Below, piece after piece: positions 17,791 to 26,266 of a stretch of 64,000 bases of DNA. The notes beneath the pieces were generated by a model. It saw only the letters and a list, made by a program, of their open reading frames with translations. It was not told the DNA's origin and did not search any database. This DNA comes from Woeseiaceae bacterium (GTDB lineage Bacteria > Pseudomonadota > Gammaproteobacteria > Steroidobacterales > Woeseiaceae). Where the stretch lies: assembly GCA_029246105.1 (NCBI GenBank), contig JAQWOA010000019.1:1-64000 (forward strand), in the 5' to 3' direction. Position 1 is the stretch's first letter. The number at the start of each line of letters is the position of its first letter. The position numbers were made by a program, and so were the translations under genes.

Positions 17791-17870
17791 CTCCAGCAGC
17801 TTCGGCGATGACTAACAAAATTTGATTGGCCTAGGTGGACCTAATGTGCTGGAGTAATTTAGTTAGTCAT
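17790..17870. repeat. Two crossing 9-bp inverted repeats in a convergent gap
   Basis: ACTCCAGCA (17790-17798) is complementary to TGCTGGAGT (17847-17855), and ATGACTAAC (17808-17816) to GTTAGTCAT (17862-17870). The order is A-B-A'-B', so both helices together would make a pseudoknot, with TAGGTGGACCTA (about 17832-17843) as a possible inner hairpin. The last arm covers the final codons of the minus-strand gene. No T-run typical of a terminator follows. It may serve both converging transcripts, but its function is unknown. Confidence 0.6.
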
Positions 17871-19895
17871 TCCACTTAATTCTGCGGCGAGTGCTTCCCA
17901 CGTGGTGATGGGTAACTCGCAATGGGTGCCAATACATTTATAGGCTATCGATTCACCTTCATGCGCCACTTTATCGGCTAATGCACCCGGTAGGTTTTCC
18001 TCGTTCGCATCGATCGCGAAAATCATCCGTTGTGGCGCATATAACTTTATTGCGGAGTCGCGCCAATACTCAATCTCCTTAGTTTCGCCGCGAATCACAA
18101 TAATCTCTGGGTGATGTAGATATTCCTCCAGCGCAGTTATTAAACTGACATGGGCATGCGGATAATTTTCAATACTTTGCCAAGTGCTCTTAAGCGTCCG
18201 TTCAGCGGCGTCTAGGTAGCGCACTTCGCCTAACAGGAATCCCAGCCGCTGCAATGCGAATGCAGCTATTCCGTTGCCTGATGGTAAAGCTTCGTCCGCT
18301 ATTGATTTGGGCCGATGAATTAGAGTTTCATGATCATTAGCAGTGAAATAGAAAGCACCTCTTTCAAGATCCTCGAAATGCTCGAGCATCGAATCTGCCA
18401 ATTGTATAGCGAACGATAGATTTTCTGTTTCCCAGTTTGACTGAAGTAGCTCCAGAAGTGCATCGAGCATAAATGCATAATCATCAAAGTAAGCCTGAAA
18501 ACGAGCTTGCCGGTCCTTGTAGCTGGCATACAATCGATTATTCTTAATCAAGTTTTTTCTCACAAAATCAGCAGCTTTTGTGGCTGCCAAAATAAGATCT
18601 GGCCTATTTAATAAACGACCCGAAATTGCGAGACCCCTTATAGATAAGGCGTTCCATGATGTCAGTTGTTTTTCATCACGCTCAGGCGCGATGCGAGTCT
18701 CGCGCTCGGCCAGAAGGATTTTTTTTGAACGTTCGATCGCAGCAAGGTCTTTTTTATCTTCGATTGGCGCATGCACAGTGAAGTGCCATTGCCCTTCAAA
18801 ATTCGCATCCGTATCCAAACCAAAGTGATTTGCAAATACGATGTAATCATTACCTAGCAGTTTTTTAACTTGCTTCGGTGTCCATAAGTAGTAGGTACCT
18901 TCTTTACCTTCTGAGTCCGCATCAAGCGACGAAAAAAATCCACCATTGTCCGCTAGCATATCAGCGAGCATCCAATCAGCTGTCGCATTCGCTGTATCAA
19001 AGAATAATGACTCACCGGTTGCGATTGCTGCTTGTGCGTAAGAGGCCAGCAATGGACCATTGTCATATAGCATTTTTTCGAAGTGGGGAATTTGCCAATA
19101 TTTATCGACTGAGTAACGACAAAAGCCTCCTCCGATATGATCAAAAATTCCTCCGTTGGCCATGCGAGTTAGTGTTAATGTCGACATAAGAAGTGAGTCA
19201 AGATCTGGTTCAGCGTCGTTGGCGCTAGCACTCCAATGACGTAGAAGCCTGTCTATTGTGGTTGCGTGAGGGAATTTAGGCGCTGGGCCAAAGCCACCAA
19301 AGTCTCGGTCGAAGTTTTGCGCAAAAGTATCTCGAGCTTTTTGTATTGGCACAGTGTTAAGAATAACGTCCTCATCACCACAGCTTAAGTCTATTTTCTT
19401 GAGTACATCTATCAATTGATTGCTTTGCGCATGCACCTGATCACGCTGTTTTTCATAGTACACCGCAACTTTCTCTAGTAAATCTGAAAATGCAGGCATG
19501 CCATGACGAGCCTCATTTGGAAAGTAGGTACCGCCAAAAAATGGTCGTTGGTTTTCTCCATCGAGAAACATAGTTAGAGGCCAGCCTCCAACACGCTGTG
19601 TTAGGAGTTGATGGGTGGTTTGATAGATTTTGTCTACGTCAGGTCGCTCCTCACGATCAACTTTAACGTTGACGAATAGACGATTCATGACTTCAGCTAT
19701 TGCATCATCTTCAAAAGATTCATGCGCCATAACATGACACCAATGACATGCAGAATAGCCTATCGATAGTAGTATTGGCTTTTTTGTTTTTTGAGCCTCC
19801 TCAAAGGCCTCATCTCCCCAAGGAAACCAGCTTACAGGATTGTTAGCATGTTGCTGCAGATATGGACTGGACTCTCCGGCGAGACGATTGGACAT
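17859..19895 (-). CDS. Thioredoxin-domain protein of the YyaL/SSP411 (DUF255) family
   Basis: A 678-residue protein that begins with the family signature [20 protein letters not shown] and [12 protein letters not shown], followed by the CxxC of a thioredoxin-like domain (SACHWCHVM, about 48-56) and [12 protein letters not shown]; the remaining 450 residues form an (alpha/alpha)6-barrel like region. Homologues occur from bacteria to human SPATA20. A precise reaction is not established; a redox or carbohydrate-related role has been proposed from the folds. It stands alone on the minus strand, convergent with the MORN gene and divergent from lgt. Confidence 0.9.
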   Translation of the reverse strand: MSNRLAGESSPYLQQHANNPVSWFPWGDEAFEEAQKTKKPILLSIGYSACHWCHVMAHESFEDDAIAEVMNRLFVNVKVDREERPDVDKIYQTTHQLLTQRVGGWPLTMFLDGENQRPFFGGTYFPNEARHGMPAFSDLLEKVAVYYEKQRDQVHAQSNQLIDVLKKIDLSCGDEDVILNTVPIQKARDTFAQNFDRDFGGFGPAPKFPHATTIDRLLRHWSASANDAEPDLDSLLMSTLTLTRMANGGIFDHIGGGFCRYSVDKYWQIPHFEKMLYDNGPLLASYAQAAIATGESLFFDTANATADWMLADMLADNGGFFSSLDADSEGKEGTYYLWTPKQVKKLLGNDYIVFANHFGLDTDANFEGQWHFTVHAPIEDKKDLAAIERSKKILLAERETRIAPERDEKQLTSWNALSIRGLAISGRLLNRPDLILAATKAADFVRKNLIKNNRLYASYKDRQARFQAYFDDYAFMLDALLELLQSNWETENLSFAIQLADSMLEHFEDLERGAFYFTANDHETLIHRPKSIADEALPSGNGIAAFALQRLGFLLGEVRYLDAAERTLKSTWQSIENYPHAHVSLITALEEYLHHPEIIVIRGETKEIEYWRDSAIKLYAPQRMIFAIDANEENLPGALADKVAHEGESIAYKCIGTHCELPITTWEALAAELSGMTN

Positions 19896-19983
19896 TTATT
19901 TGGCTCCTTTAGTGATGACCACTATGACGAAGTCTGGAAACTGATTATGATACGTATCTTAACTCGATGACTGGCAGGATTTT

Positions 19984-20766
19984 ATGCTGACATACCCCGA
20001 AATTGATCCGATCATTTTTGGACTTGGACCACTCAAAATTCGCTGGTATGGCTTAATGTATGTCATCGCTTTTTTGTTCGCTTGGTGGTTAGCAAAGCTT
20101 CGTTGCCAACGTGCTGATTCTCCGGTTAACTCTGAGCAGGTCGATGATCTTCTTTTCTACGGCATGCTTGGTGTAATTGTTGGCGGTCGTGTCGGTTATG
20201 CAATTGTCTATGGCTGGGGTCAGCTTACCAGTGATCCACTATACTTATTTAAAATTACACAAGGTGGCATGTCATTCCATGGTGGACTTGTTGGAGTAAT
20301 GACGGCAATGTGGTTATATGGTCGAAAGCTCGGTCATTCCATTTGGAGAATGACGGATTTCGTTGCACCTATTGTGCCGCTTGGCCTTGGTTTTGGGCGC
20401 GTAGGAAATTTCATTAATGGCGAGCTCTGGGGGAAGCCTACAGATGTTGCTTGGTCATTCATTGTGAATGGCGTATCTGTGCATGCATCGCAGCTTTATG
20501 AGGCCATTCTCGAGGGTTTCCTATTATTCTTTATCTTGTGGTTTTACTCATCCAAACCAAGGCCATATCTCGCTGTTTCAGGATTATTCTTATTACTTTA
20601 TGGCATCTTCCGTTTCTCAGTCGAGTTTTACCGTATTCCAGATGCCCATCTTGATTATCTGGCTTTGGGTTGGGTTACGATGGGGCAAATTTTGAGTCTT
20701 CCAATGATTTTGGCTGGATTTATGTTCGTCATCATGGCTTATCGGTCGACAGAGGTGAAATCCTAA
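19984..20766 (+). CDS. lgt: Prolipoprotein diacylglyceryl transferase
   Basis: Inner-membrane enzyme that moves a diacylglyceryl group from phosphatidylglycerol to the lipobox cysteine, the first step for all lipoproteins in this window (RlpA, LolB and others). At 260 residues with several hydrophobic spans it is full length. The family signature [20 protein letters not shown] and the conserved [11 protein letters not shown] are present. It is separated from thyA by one base, and folA follows, so lgt-thyA-folA is one operon, lgt-thyA being a common pair. Confidence 0.97.
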   Translation: MLTYPEIDPIIFGLGPLKIRWYGLMYVIAFLFAWWLAKLRCQRADSPVNSEQVDDLLFYGMLGVIVGGRVGYAIVYGWGQLTSDPLYLFKITQGGMSFHGGLVGVMTAMWLYGRKLGHSIWRMTDFVAPIVPLGLGFGRVGNFINGELWGKPTDVAWSFIVNGVSVHASQLYEAILEGFLLFFILWFYSSKPRPYLAVSGLFLLLYGIFRFSVEFYRIPDAHLDYLALGWVTMGQILSLPMILAGFMFVIMAYRSTEVKS

Positions 20767-20767
20767 T

Positions 20768-21562
20768 ATGCGTCAGTATCTTGATCTTATGCGTCATGTG
20801 CGGGACAACGGCACTTTTAAGGAAGATCGCACTGGTACTGGTACGGTTAGCGTATTTGGTCATCAAATGCGTTTCGATCTTAGTGAAGGGTTTCCTCTTG
20901 TTACCACTAAGAAGCTTCACCTACGCTCTATTATCCATGAATTGTTATGGTTCTTAATGGGCGATAGCAATGTTAAATATTTGAAAGACCATGGTGTTTC
21001 GATCTGGGATGATTGGGCAGATGAGGATGGCGATCTGGGGCCTGTTTATGGTGTGCAATGGCGTAACTGGCCAACACCTAATGGAGGTTCTGTTGATCAG
21101 ATATCGCAAATAATGCAGCAGCTTCGTGAAACACCACAATCCAGACGCATTATACTAAGTGCATGGAATGTTGGGGAAATTGAGAACATGGCATTGCCGC
21201 CATGCCATTGTTTATTTCAGTTTTATGTTGCTGATGGTAAATTATCCTGCCAGTTGTACCAGAGAAGCTGCGATATTTTTCTCGGCGTACCTTTCAATAT
21301 TGCGTCTTATGCATTGCTCACACATATGCTAGCTCAACAAGCAGATCTTGAAGTTGGTGACTTTGTTTGGACTGGCGGCGACTGCCATCTGTATTCCAAT
21401 CATTTGGAGCAAGCAGATAAACAACTTAACCGCGAGTTGTTAGCTTTACCGCAATTAGTTATTAAACGTAGGCCAGATAGTATTTTTGACTATCAGTATG
21501 AGGATTTTGAGATCATGAATTACGATCCTCATCCACACATCAGAGCTGCGGTTGCGGTTTAA
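20768..21562 (+). CDS. thyA: Thymidylate synthase
   Basis: Methylates dUMP to dTMP using 5,10-methylene-THF, the product of glycine cleavage. The 264-residue chain has the same length as E. coli ThyA; the nucleophile is Cys146 in [12 protein letters not shown], with the conserved RRIILSAWN and [21 protein letters not shown] blocks around it (the latter includes the phosphate-binding arginine). It sits between lgt and folA, whose product regenerates THF from the DHF made here. Confidence 0.98.
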   Translation: MRQYLDLMRHVRDNGTFKEDRTGTGTVSVFGHQMRFDLSEGFPLVTTKKLHLRSIIHELLWFLMGDSNVKYLKDHGVSIWDDWADEDGDLGPVYGVQWRNWPTPNGGSVDQISQIMQQLRETPQSRRIILSAWNVGEIENMALPPCHCLFQFYVADGKLSCQLYQRSCDIFLGVPFNIASYALLTHMLAQQADLEVGDFVWTGGDCHLYSNHLEQADKQLNRELLALPQLVIKRRPDSIFDYQYEDFEIMNYDPHPHIRAAVAV

Positions 21563-21573
21563 TAGGCACATTT

Positions 21574-22071
21574 ATGATTAGCATCATTGTTGCTGTGTCG
21601 ACGAACAATGTGATTGGCGCGCAGGGTAGGCTGCCCTGGAGAATCTCGCATGATTTGAAGCGATTTAAGGCACTAACGATGGGCAAGCCCATCATAATGG
21701 GTCGTTTGACATGGGAGTCTATTGGCAGATCATTGCCGGGGCGTCAGAATATTGTGATTACTCGGCAGTCAAGCTTTGCTGCAGATGGATGCGACGTAGT
21801 TACTTCAGAAGCTGCAGCGATCGCTGCTGCGGGTGATGCTGAGGAGATCATGGTGATCGGTGGCAGCCAGATTTATGATTTATTTCTGCCAAAGGCTAAA
21901 CGACTATATCTGACGCGTGTTCATGCAGATGTAGAAGGCGATGCGTTTTTTCCTGAAGTTGTTGAGGATACGTGGAGGCTTACTAATTTAGAAAAGCATG
22001 CCGCGACTGATGTGAATCAGTTTGCTTTTGAGTTTAGGACTTACGAACGAGTAGATTGTCCATTGACTTGA
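21574..22071 (+). CDS. folA: Dihydrofolate reductase
   Basis: Reduces DHF to THF with NADPH, closing the thymidylate cycle with ThyA. The 165-residue enzyme has NVIGAQGRLPWRISHDLKRF with the catalytic acid Asp27, the NADPH-binding MGRLTWESIGRSLPGRQNIV, and VIGGSQIYDLFLP. It starts 11 bases after thyA. Its 3' end overlaps the 3' end of apaH on the other strand by 31 bases, so the two transcripts converge. Confidence 0.97.
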   Translation: MISIIVAVSTNNVIGAQGRLPWRISHDLKRFKALTMGKPIIMGRLTWESIGRSLPGRQNIVITRQSSFAADGCDVVTSEAAAIAAAGDAEEIMVIGGSQIYDLFLPKAKRLYLTRVHADVEGDAFFPEVVEDTWRLTNLEKHAATDVNQFAFEFRTYERVDCPLT

Positions 22072-22868
22072 GTTACTTGTGGAATATGGCCATCTAATTT
22101 AACGGCGGTAAGTTGTTGGCCCCAAACGCAACCAGTGTCAACGCTGATGAGGTTTGGTGTCACAATTAAGCCGAGCTGTGACCAGTGTCCAAAGACTATT
22201 CGCGCTTCAGCAGTAGCCCGATCTTTAGCAATATACCAAGGCAGTAGATTTTTTCTTGCGTGTTGCGGCGATCCATTGTATGTGAAATTTAATCGATTGT
22301 TTGTTGTGATCATACGCATACGAGTCAGGCAATTAATTATAAATCGAAGCCTTTCGTAACCATGTGATTTCTCAGACCAGGAAGTTGGAGTATTGCCGTA
22401 CATTTTTTCTAGCAATTTTGGAAAATCACCATTTTGAAGTTCATCTTCAACTTCAGCAGCACATGCCATGGTCTTTTTTACTGACCACATTGGATGAGTT
22501 CCGGCATGAACCATCATCGTATTCAGCTCTCTGTCATAGTGTGCCAGTTTGCGGTGCCTTAGCCACTCACAAAGCTCATCAGCATCAGGTGCATCGAGTA
22601 GATTCTGGAGCGAACCAGAACGCTTTTCAGCTTCAGGAGCACTTGCTCTAAGTGCTAATAGATATAGGTCATGGTTACCCAGCACAGTAATTGCAGATTT
22701 GCCCAGTTCCTTTATATAGCGTAATGTTTTCAGTGACTTAGGGCCTCGATTTACTAGGTCACCGACAAGCCAGATTGTGTCGTGAGGTGGGTCGAATTCC
22801 AATATATCAAGCAGCCGTCGAAGCGGATCATAGCATCCATGAATATCACCGATCGCGTATACTGCCAT
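22041..22868 (-). CDS. apaH: Bis(5'-nucleosyl)-tetraphosphatase, symmetrical
   Basis: Hydrolyses Ap4A to two ADP and also removes Np4 caps from RNA. The 275-residue metallophosphatase has all metal-site motifs: GDIHGCYDPLRRLLD (from residue 7), GDLVNRGPKS, GNHDLYLL and, further on, MVHAG. It is last in the minus-strand operon lptD-surA-pdxA-rsmA-apaG-apaH, in the same order as E. coli, and overlaps folA tail to tail. Confidence 0.96.
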   Translation of the reverse strand: MAVYAIGDIHGCYDPLRRLLDILEFDPPHDTIWLVGDLVNRGPKSLKTLRYIKELGKSAITVLGNHDLYLLALRASAPEAEKRSGSLQNLLDAPDADELCEWLRHRKLAHYDRELNTMMVHAGTHPMWSVKKTMACAAEVEDELQNGDFPKLLEKMYGNTPTSWSEKSHGYERLRFIINCLTRMRMITTNNRLNFTYNGSPQHARKNLLPWYIAKDRATAEARIVFGHWSQLGLIVTPNLISVDTGCVWGQQLTAVKLDGHIPQVTQVNGQSTRS

Positions 22869-22878
22869 GTGGGTTCGC

Positions 22879-23259
22879 TTAATTCAGTAGCCCAGGGACG
22901 GCAAGCGTAAATGGCGCGATAGGCGCGTCAAATGTAATACCGCCGTCCGCTTCCATGCGATATATGCCCTGCATAGCACCGACTGGTGTTTCGAGTATTG
23001 CGCCGCTGGAATAGCGAAATTCTTCACCGGGGTTTAGGTATGGTTGCTCGCCGACGACGCCATCTCCGTCAACTTCTTGTATCTTGCCGTTGGCGTCTGT
23101 GATAATCCAGTGACGACTTATCAGCTGTGCTGCCACATTGCCACTGTTTGATATCGTAATGGTATAAGCGAATACATAGTGATCAGCGCCTGGCTCGGAT
23201 TGATCATCAATATAGCTGGTCGCTACCTGGATTCTGATGTCACATTTAGTTTCTTGCAT
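22879..23259 (-). CDS. apaG: ApaG domain protein (Co2+/Mg2+ efflux protein family)
   Basis: A 126-residue single-domain protein of immunoglobulin-like fold, named for its position before apaH. Family marks are YTITISNSGNVAAQLISRHW and the C-terminal GAMQGIYRMEADGG. Mutants in Salmonella were linked to cobalt and magnesium efflux, but the molecular role remains unclear. It lies 10 bases upstream of apaH and 9 bases downstream of rsmA, inside the conserved operon. Confidence 0.95.
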   Translation of the reverse strand: MQETKCDIRIQVATSYIDDQSEPGADHYVFAYTITISNSGNVAAQLISRHWIITDANGKIQEVDGDGVVGEQPYLNPGEEFRYSSGAILETPVGAMQGIYRMEADGGITFDAPIAPFTLAVPGLLN

Positions 23260-23268
23260 TGCGATATT

Positions 23269-24051
23269 CTAACCGAAGCGACTGGCGAGATGGTTGCTGA
23301 GTTCAATATATTTCAGAATGCTAATTTGCTCGGGTCGCAGCCCAGAATCGATATTAACGGCTTCAAGATCTGCTGCCTCAACGACATCTCTTAGAGAGTT
23401 GCGTATAGTTTTACGACGCTTCATGAATGCGCTGACAACAATTTTTGATAACAACACATCATCTTGAATGTCGAATGTATTTGGTGGCAAAGGACTGAGT
23501 TGAACGACAGCCGATGTGACATTTGGAGGTGGGTCAAAAGCTGACTTATCGACGTTAAATAACGAATCAATATTGAGATGGCAGCCTAGCATGATTCCTA
23601 ATCGACCATAGGCTTTGGTGCCTGGTGTAGCTACCATCCGATCCACAACTTCCTTCTGTAGCATAAAGTGCATATCGATAATGTAGTCTCTGAACTTCAA
23701 TAGATGAAAGAGTAACGGGGTAGAAATATTATAAGGAAGATTTCCAACAATACGGATACCGTCCCCCAGTGTCGAATAATCAAATGACAGCGCATCAGCC
23801 TCATGAATACTCACAGTCAGATTGTCGCGGTATTGATATTTAAGTTTTTTGACAAGATCTCGATCGAGTTCAATGGCATGTAAGTGACCCGCATCGGCAG
23901 CTAACGCAGTGGTAATTGCTCCTCGGCCGGGGCCGATTTCAACTACGATATCTTTTTTCGATGGGCTGATTGAGCGCAAAATCGCGTTGATGGTATCCGG
24001 GTCGATTAAGAAATGTTGACCGAAGCGTTTACGCGAGTGGTAGCTCGGCAT
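23269..24051 (-). CDS. rsmA: 16S rRNA dimethyladenosine transferase (KsgA)
   Basis: Dimethylates two adjacent adenines (A1518 and A1519, E. coli numbering) near the 3' end of 16S rRNA as a late checkpoint of small-subunit assembly. The 260-residue protein starts with RKRFGQHFLID, has the SAM motif VEIGPGRGAIT (about 36-46) and the catalytic NLPYNIST, and ends in the KsgA helical domain (KRRKTIRNSL). Its start overlaps the pdxA stop by one base (TAATG). Confidence 0.97.
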   Translation of the reverse strand: MPSYHSRKRFGQHFLIDPDTINAILRSISPSKKDIVVEIGPGRGAITTALAADAGHLHAIELDRDLVKKLKYQYRDNLTVSIHEADALSFDYSTLGDGIRIVGNLPYNISTPLLFHLLKFRDYIIDMHFMLQKEVVDRMVATPGTKAYGRLGIMLGCHLNIDSLFNVDKSAFDPPPNVTSAVVQLSPLPPNTFDIQDDVLLSKIVVSAFMKRRKTIRNSLRDVVEAADLEAVNIDSGLRPEQISILKYIELSNHLASRFG

Positions 24052-24953
24052 TAATTAGAAACCATTGTTTTTGCGAGCTTTATTGCGGCGATGAGACTGC
24101 CTGAATCGACCGCGTCAGAATCTGTCAGATCAAAAGCTGTTCCATGATCGACCGAGGTCCGAATAATTGGTAAACCCAAGGTTACGTTAACTGCATGCCC
24201 AAACCCTGCGTATTTCAGTACAGGAAGGCCTTGATCATGATACATGGCTAGAATGGCATCCTTATAACCGGCGGCGGATGTAAATGCGGTGTCTGCCGCT
24301 AATGGTCCACGAACATTTATTCCAGAAGTTGATAGATCTTCAATAACAGGTGCAATGACTTCATTATCTTCTTTGCCTATGTAACCACCTTCACCAGCAT
24401 GCGGGTTGAGGCCACAGACTACGATTTCTGGATTCTCGATTCCAAATTTTGACTTAAGATCTTTATTGAGAACATGTATTACGTCGGCCAATTTTTTTTT
24501 GGTAATATAATCAGGTACATCACGTAATGGTATATGTGTGCTCGCCAAAGCAACCCGAAGGTCGCCAGCAACCAGCAACATAACGGGAAGATCTACACCT
24601 GTCATTTTTGCTAGAAATTCTGTATGACCTGTAAAAGGTATACCTGAACCAGCGATAACACTTTTGGATAGCGGAGCCGTAACCATTCCAGAGAAGCGAC
24701 CATTGAGACAACCCTGAACAGCTAGCTCAAGCCCATCCAAAAGGGTTTTGGCGTTCGCAAAATTAGGCTTTCCAGCTTTCACTGGCGCCGGAAAAGGCAT
24801 ATCGATAACTGTCAAGCCATCATCAAGTAATGATGCGTCACCGACAACAACTATATCAGATAGAAGATCTGTATTAATAAGTGAAGAACAGAGCTTAGGG
24901 CCAATACCTGCTGGCTCTCCAGCGGTAACTACAAGAGGTTTATGTAATGCCAT
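24051..24953 (-). CDS. pdxA: 4-hydroxythreonine-4-phosphate dehydrogenase
   Basis: Oxidises 4-phosphohydroxy-L-threonine in the DXP-dependent route to pyridoxal phosphate, the cofactor of GcvP and CBS in this window. The 300-residue chain is slightly short of E. coli's 329. It carries the GEPAGIGP start, PFTGHTEF(L), VCGLNPHAGEGGYIG, and AMYHDQGLPVLKY with metal-binding histidines. Two bases separate it from surA; the order is as in E. coli. Confidence 0.96.
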   Translation of the reverse strand: MALHKPLVVTAGEPAGIGPKLCSSLINTDLLSDIVVVGDASLLDDGLTVIDMPFPAPVKAGKPNFANAKTLLDGLELAVQGCLNGRFSGMVTAPLSKSVIAGSGIPFTGHTEFLAKMTGVDLPVMLLVAGDLRVALASTHIPLRDVPDYITKKKLADVIHVLNKDLKSKFGIENPEIVVCGLNPHAGEGGYIGKEDNEVIAPVIEDLSTSGINVRGPLAADTAFTSAAGYKDAILAMYHDQGLPVLKYAGFGHAVNVTLGLPIIRTSVDHGTAFDLTDSDAVDSGSLIAAIKLAKTMVSN

Positions 24954-24955
24954 AT

Positions 24956-26260
24956 TTAGATACGCGAGTCGACGAAAGCCTCATCTCGCATTCGTTGTAT
25001 CCATAGCAAGGTTTCTTCTTCTTGTTTGCTACTTCTAATGCGGCCAACACAGTTCATTTCTTTTAGTTCTTCAGTATTGTCGTAAACTCGACGATCAAGA
25101 ACCTCAAGAATATGCCAGCCGAATTGCGTACGAAATGGGCCGGTTAATACACCTACTTCGGCTGAATCTGCAGCATCTTTAAACTCAGGAGTGAAATTAG
25201 ATGATTCCTGCCAGTCTAAATCGCCACCAAGGTTTGCAGAGCCCGTATCATCAGAAAGCAACTTAGCCAGATCTCCAAAATCTGCACCATTACCAATTCT
25301 ATTTAGTGCATCATCGAGTTGTTGCTTTGCAGTTGCATCATCAATAATTTCATTTGGTTCGATCAAGATATGTCTAATTTTCGATTGTTTTATTTCACTA
25401 CGTTCAACAGTAGATCGTACATCATCAACTTTAACTATGTGCAGACTATTCGATGTTCTGAATGGTTCAGTAATGTCACCTGCTTTCATATTCTGCAAAA
25501 CGCTGATGAATATCGATGGAACCTGTTGGCCACTTAGCCAGCCCAGAGACCCACCTTCGAGCGCCGTTGATCCATCAGAATGCCGTGCTGCAAGTTCACG
25601 AAAATCAGTGTTGTTTTGCAATTGCGAATATATATCCGTTGCGCTTTGTTCCAAGGCAGAAATACTATTCGATGTAGCCGATTCTGGAATTGATAAAAGT
25701 ATATGTGATAATTGCCAATCAGAATTAACAACTACATTGTTTTCGATGTCCAGCTTGCACTGAGCAATCTCACGTTCTGATACTCGAATATTACGCATCA
25801 CTTCAATGGCTGTTAGCTCCCTGAGAGTTAAATCTTCACGAAGGCCCTGACGAAATTCAGCGTAATCAATACCATCACTAGCAAGTAGCGCTGGCAGCTC
25901 CTCAAAACCTACATCGTTTTGATTAGCAATTTGCTGCACTGCTTCATTTAAGTATTGATCAGAAATCTGTTCAGTAAGACCAATATTCCTTGCACGTTGC
26001 ATTTGAAGTTCACTAATTATTAATCGTTCTAAAATCTGCTCATTAAGCACGTCTTCTGGTGGCAATTGCATGTTTTGATCTGCCGCCTGTAATTTGATTA
26101 GATCCATGGCTTTTTTGAATTGGCTCTTCAGAACAACACCTTCATTAACGATCGCGACGATGCCGTCGAGAAACTCACCATCCTTAGAAAGTTCATCAGC
26201 AACTACTATGGGTGTTGTTATCATTGCCAGCATAACCAGTAAGATATTGATTTTAAACAC
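24956..26260 (-). CDS. surA: Periplasmic chaperone/peptidyl-prolyl isomerase SurA
   Basis: Escorts outer-membrane proteins such as LptD across the periplasm. The 434-residue protein has a signal peptide (cut near VVA-DE, about 21), the SurA N-terminal domain (DGIVAIVNEGVVLKSQF) and two parvulin domains (about 172-275 and 285-385), each with the family pattern SDGSTALEGGSLGW and SDDTGSANLGGDLDW. It directly follows lptD, its best-known client, with 6 bases between. Confidence 0.96.
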   Translation of the reverse strand: MFKINILLVMLAMITTPIVVADELSKDGEFLDGIVAIVNEGVVLKSQFKKAMDLIKLQAADQNMQLPPEDVLNEQILERLIISELQMQRARNIGLTEQISDQYLNEAVQQIANQNDVGFEELPALLASDGIDYAEFRQGLREDLTLRELTAIEVMRNIRVSEREIAQCKLDIENNVVVNSDWQLSHILLSIPESATSNSISALEQSATDIYSQLQNNTDFRELAARHSDGSTALEGGSLGWLSGQQVPSIFISVLQNMKAGDITEPFRTSNSLHIVKVDDVRSTVERSEIKQSKIRHILIEPNEIIDDATAKQQLDDALNRIGNGADFGDLAKLLSDDTGSANLGGDLDWQESSNFTPEFKDAADSAEVGVLTGPFRTQFGWHILEVLDRRVYDNTEELKEMNCVGRIRSSKQEEETLLWIQRMRDEAFVDSRI

Positions 26261-26266
26261 AATCTA

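Noticed and set aside
25191-25763. 190-residue ORF antisense to surA
   Set aside because: Serine-rich low-complexity translation of the complementary strand of a confirmed gene.
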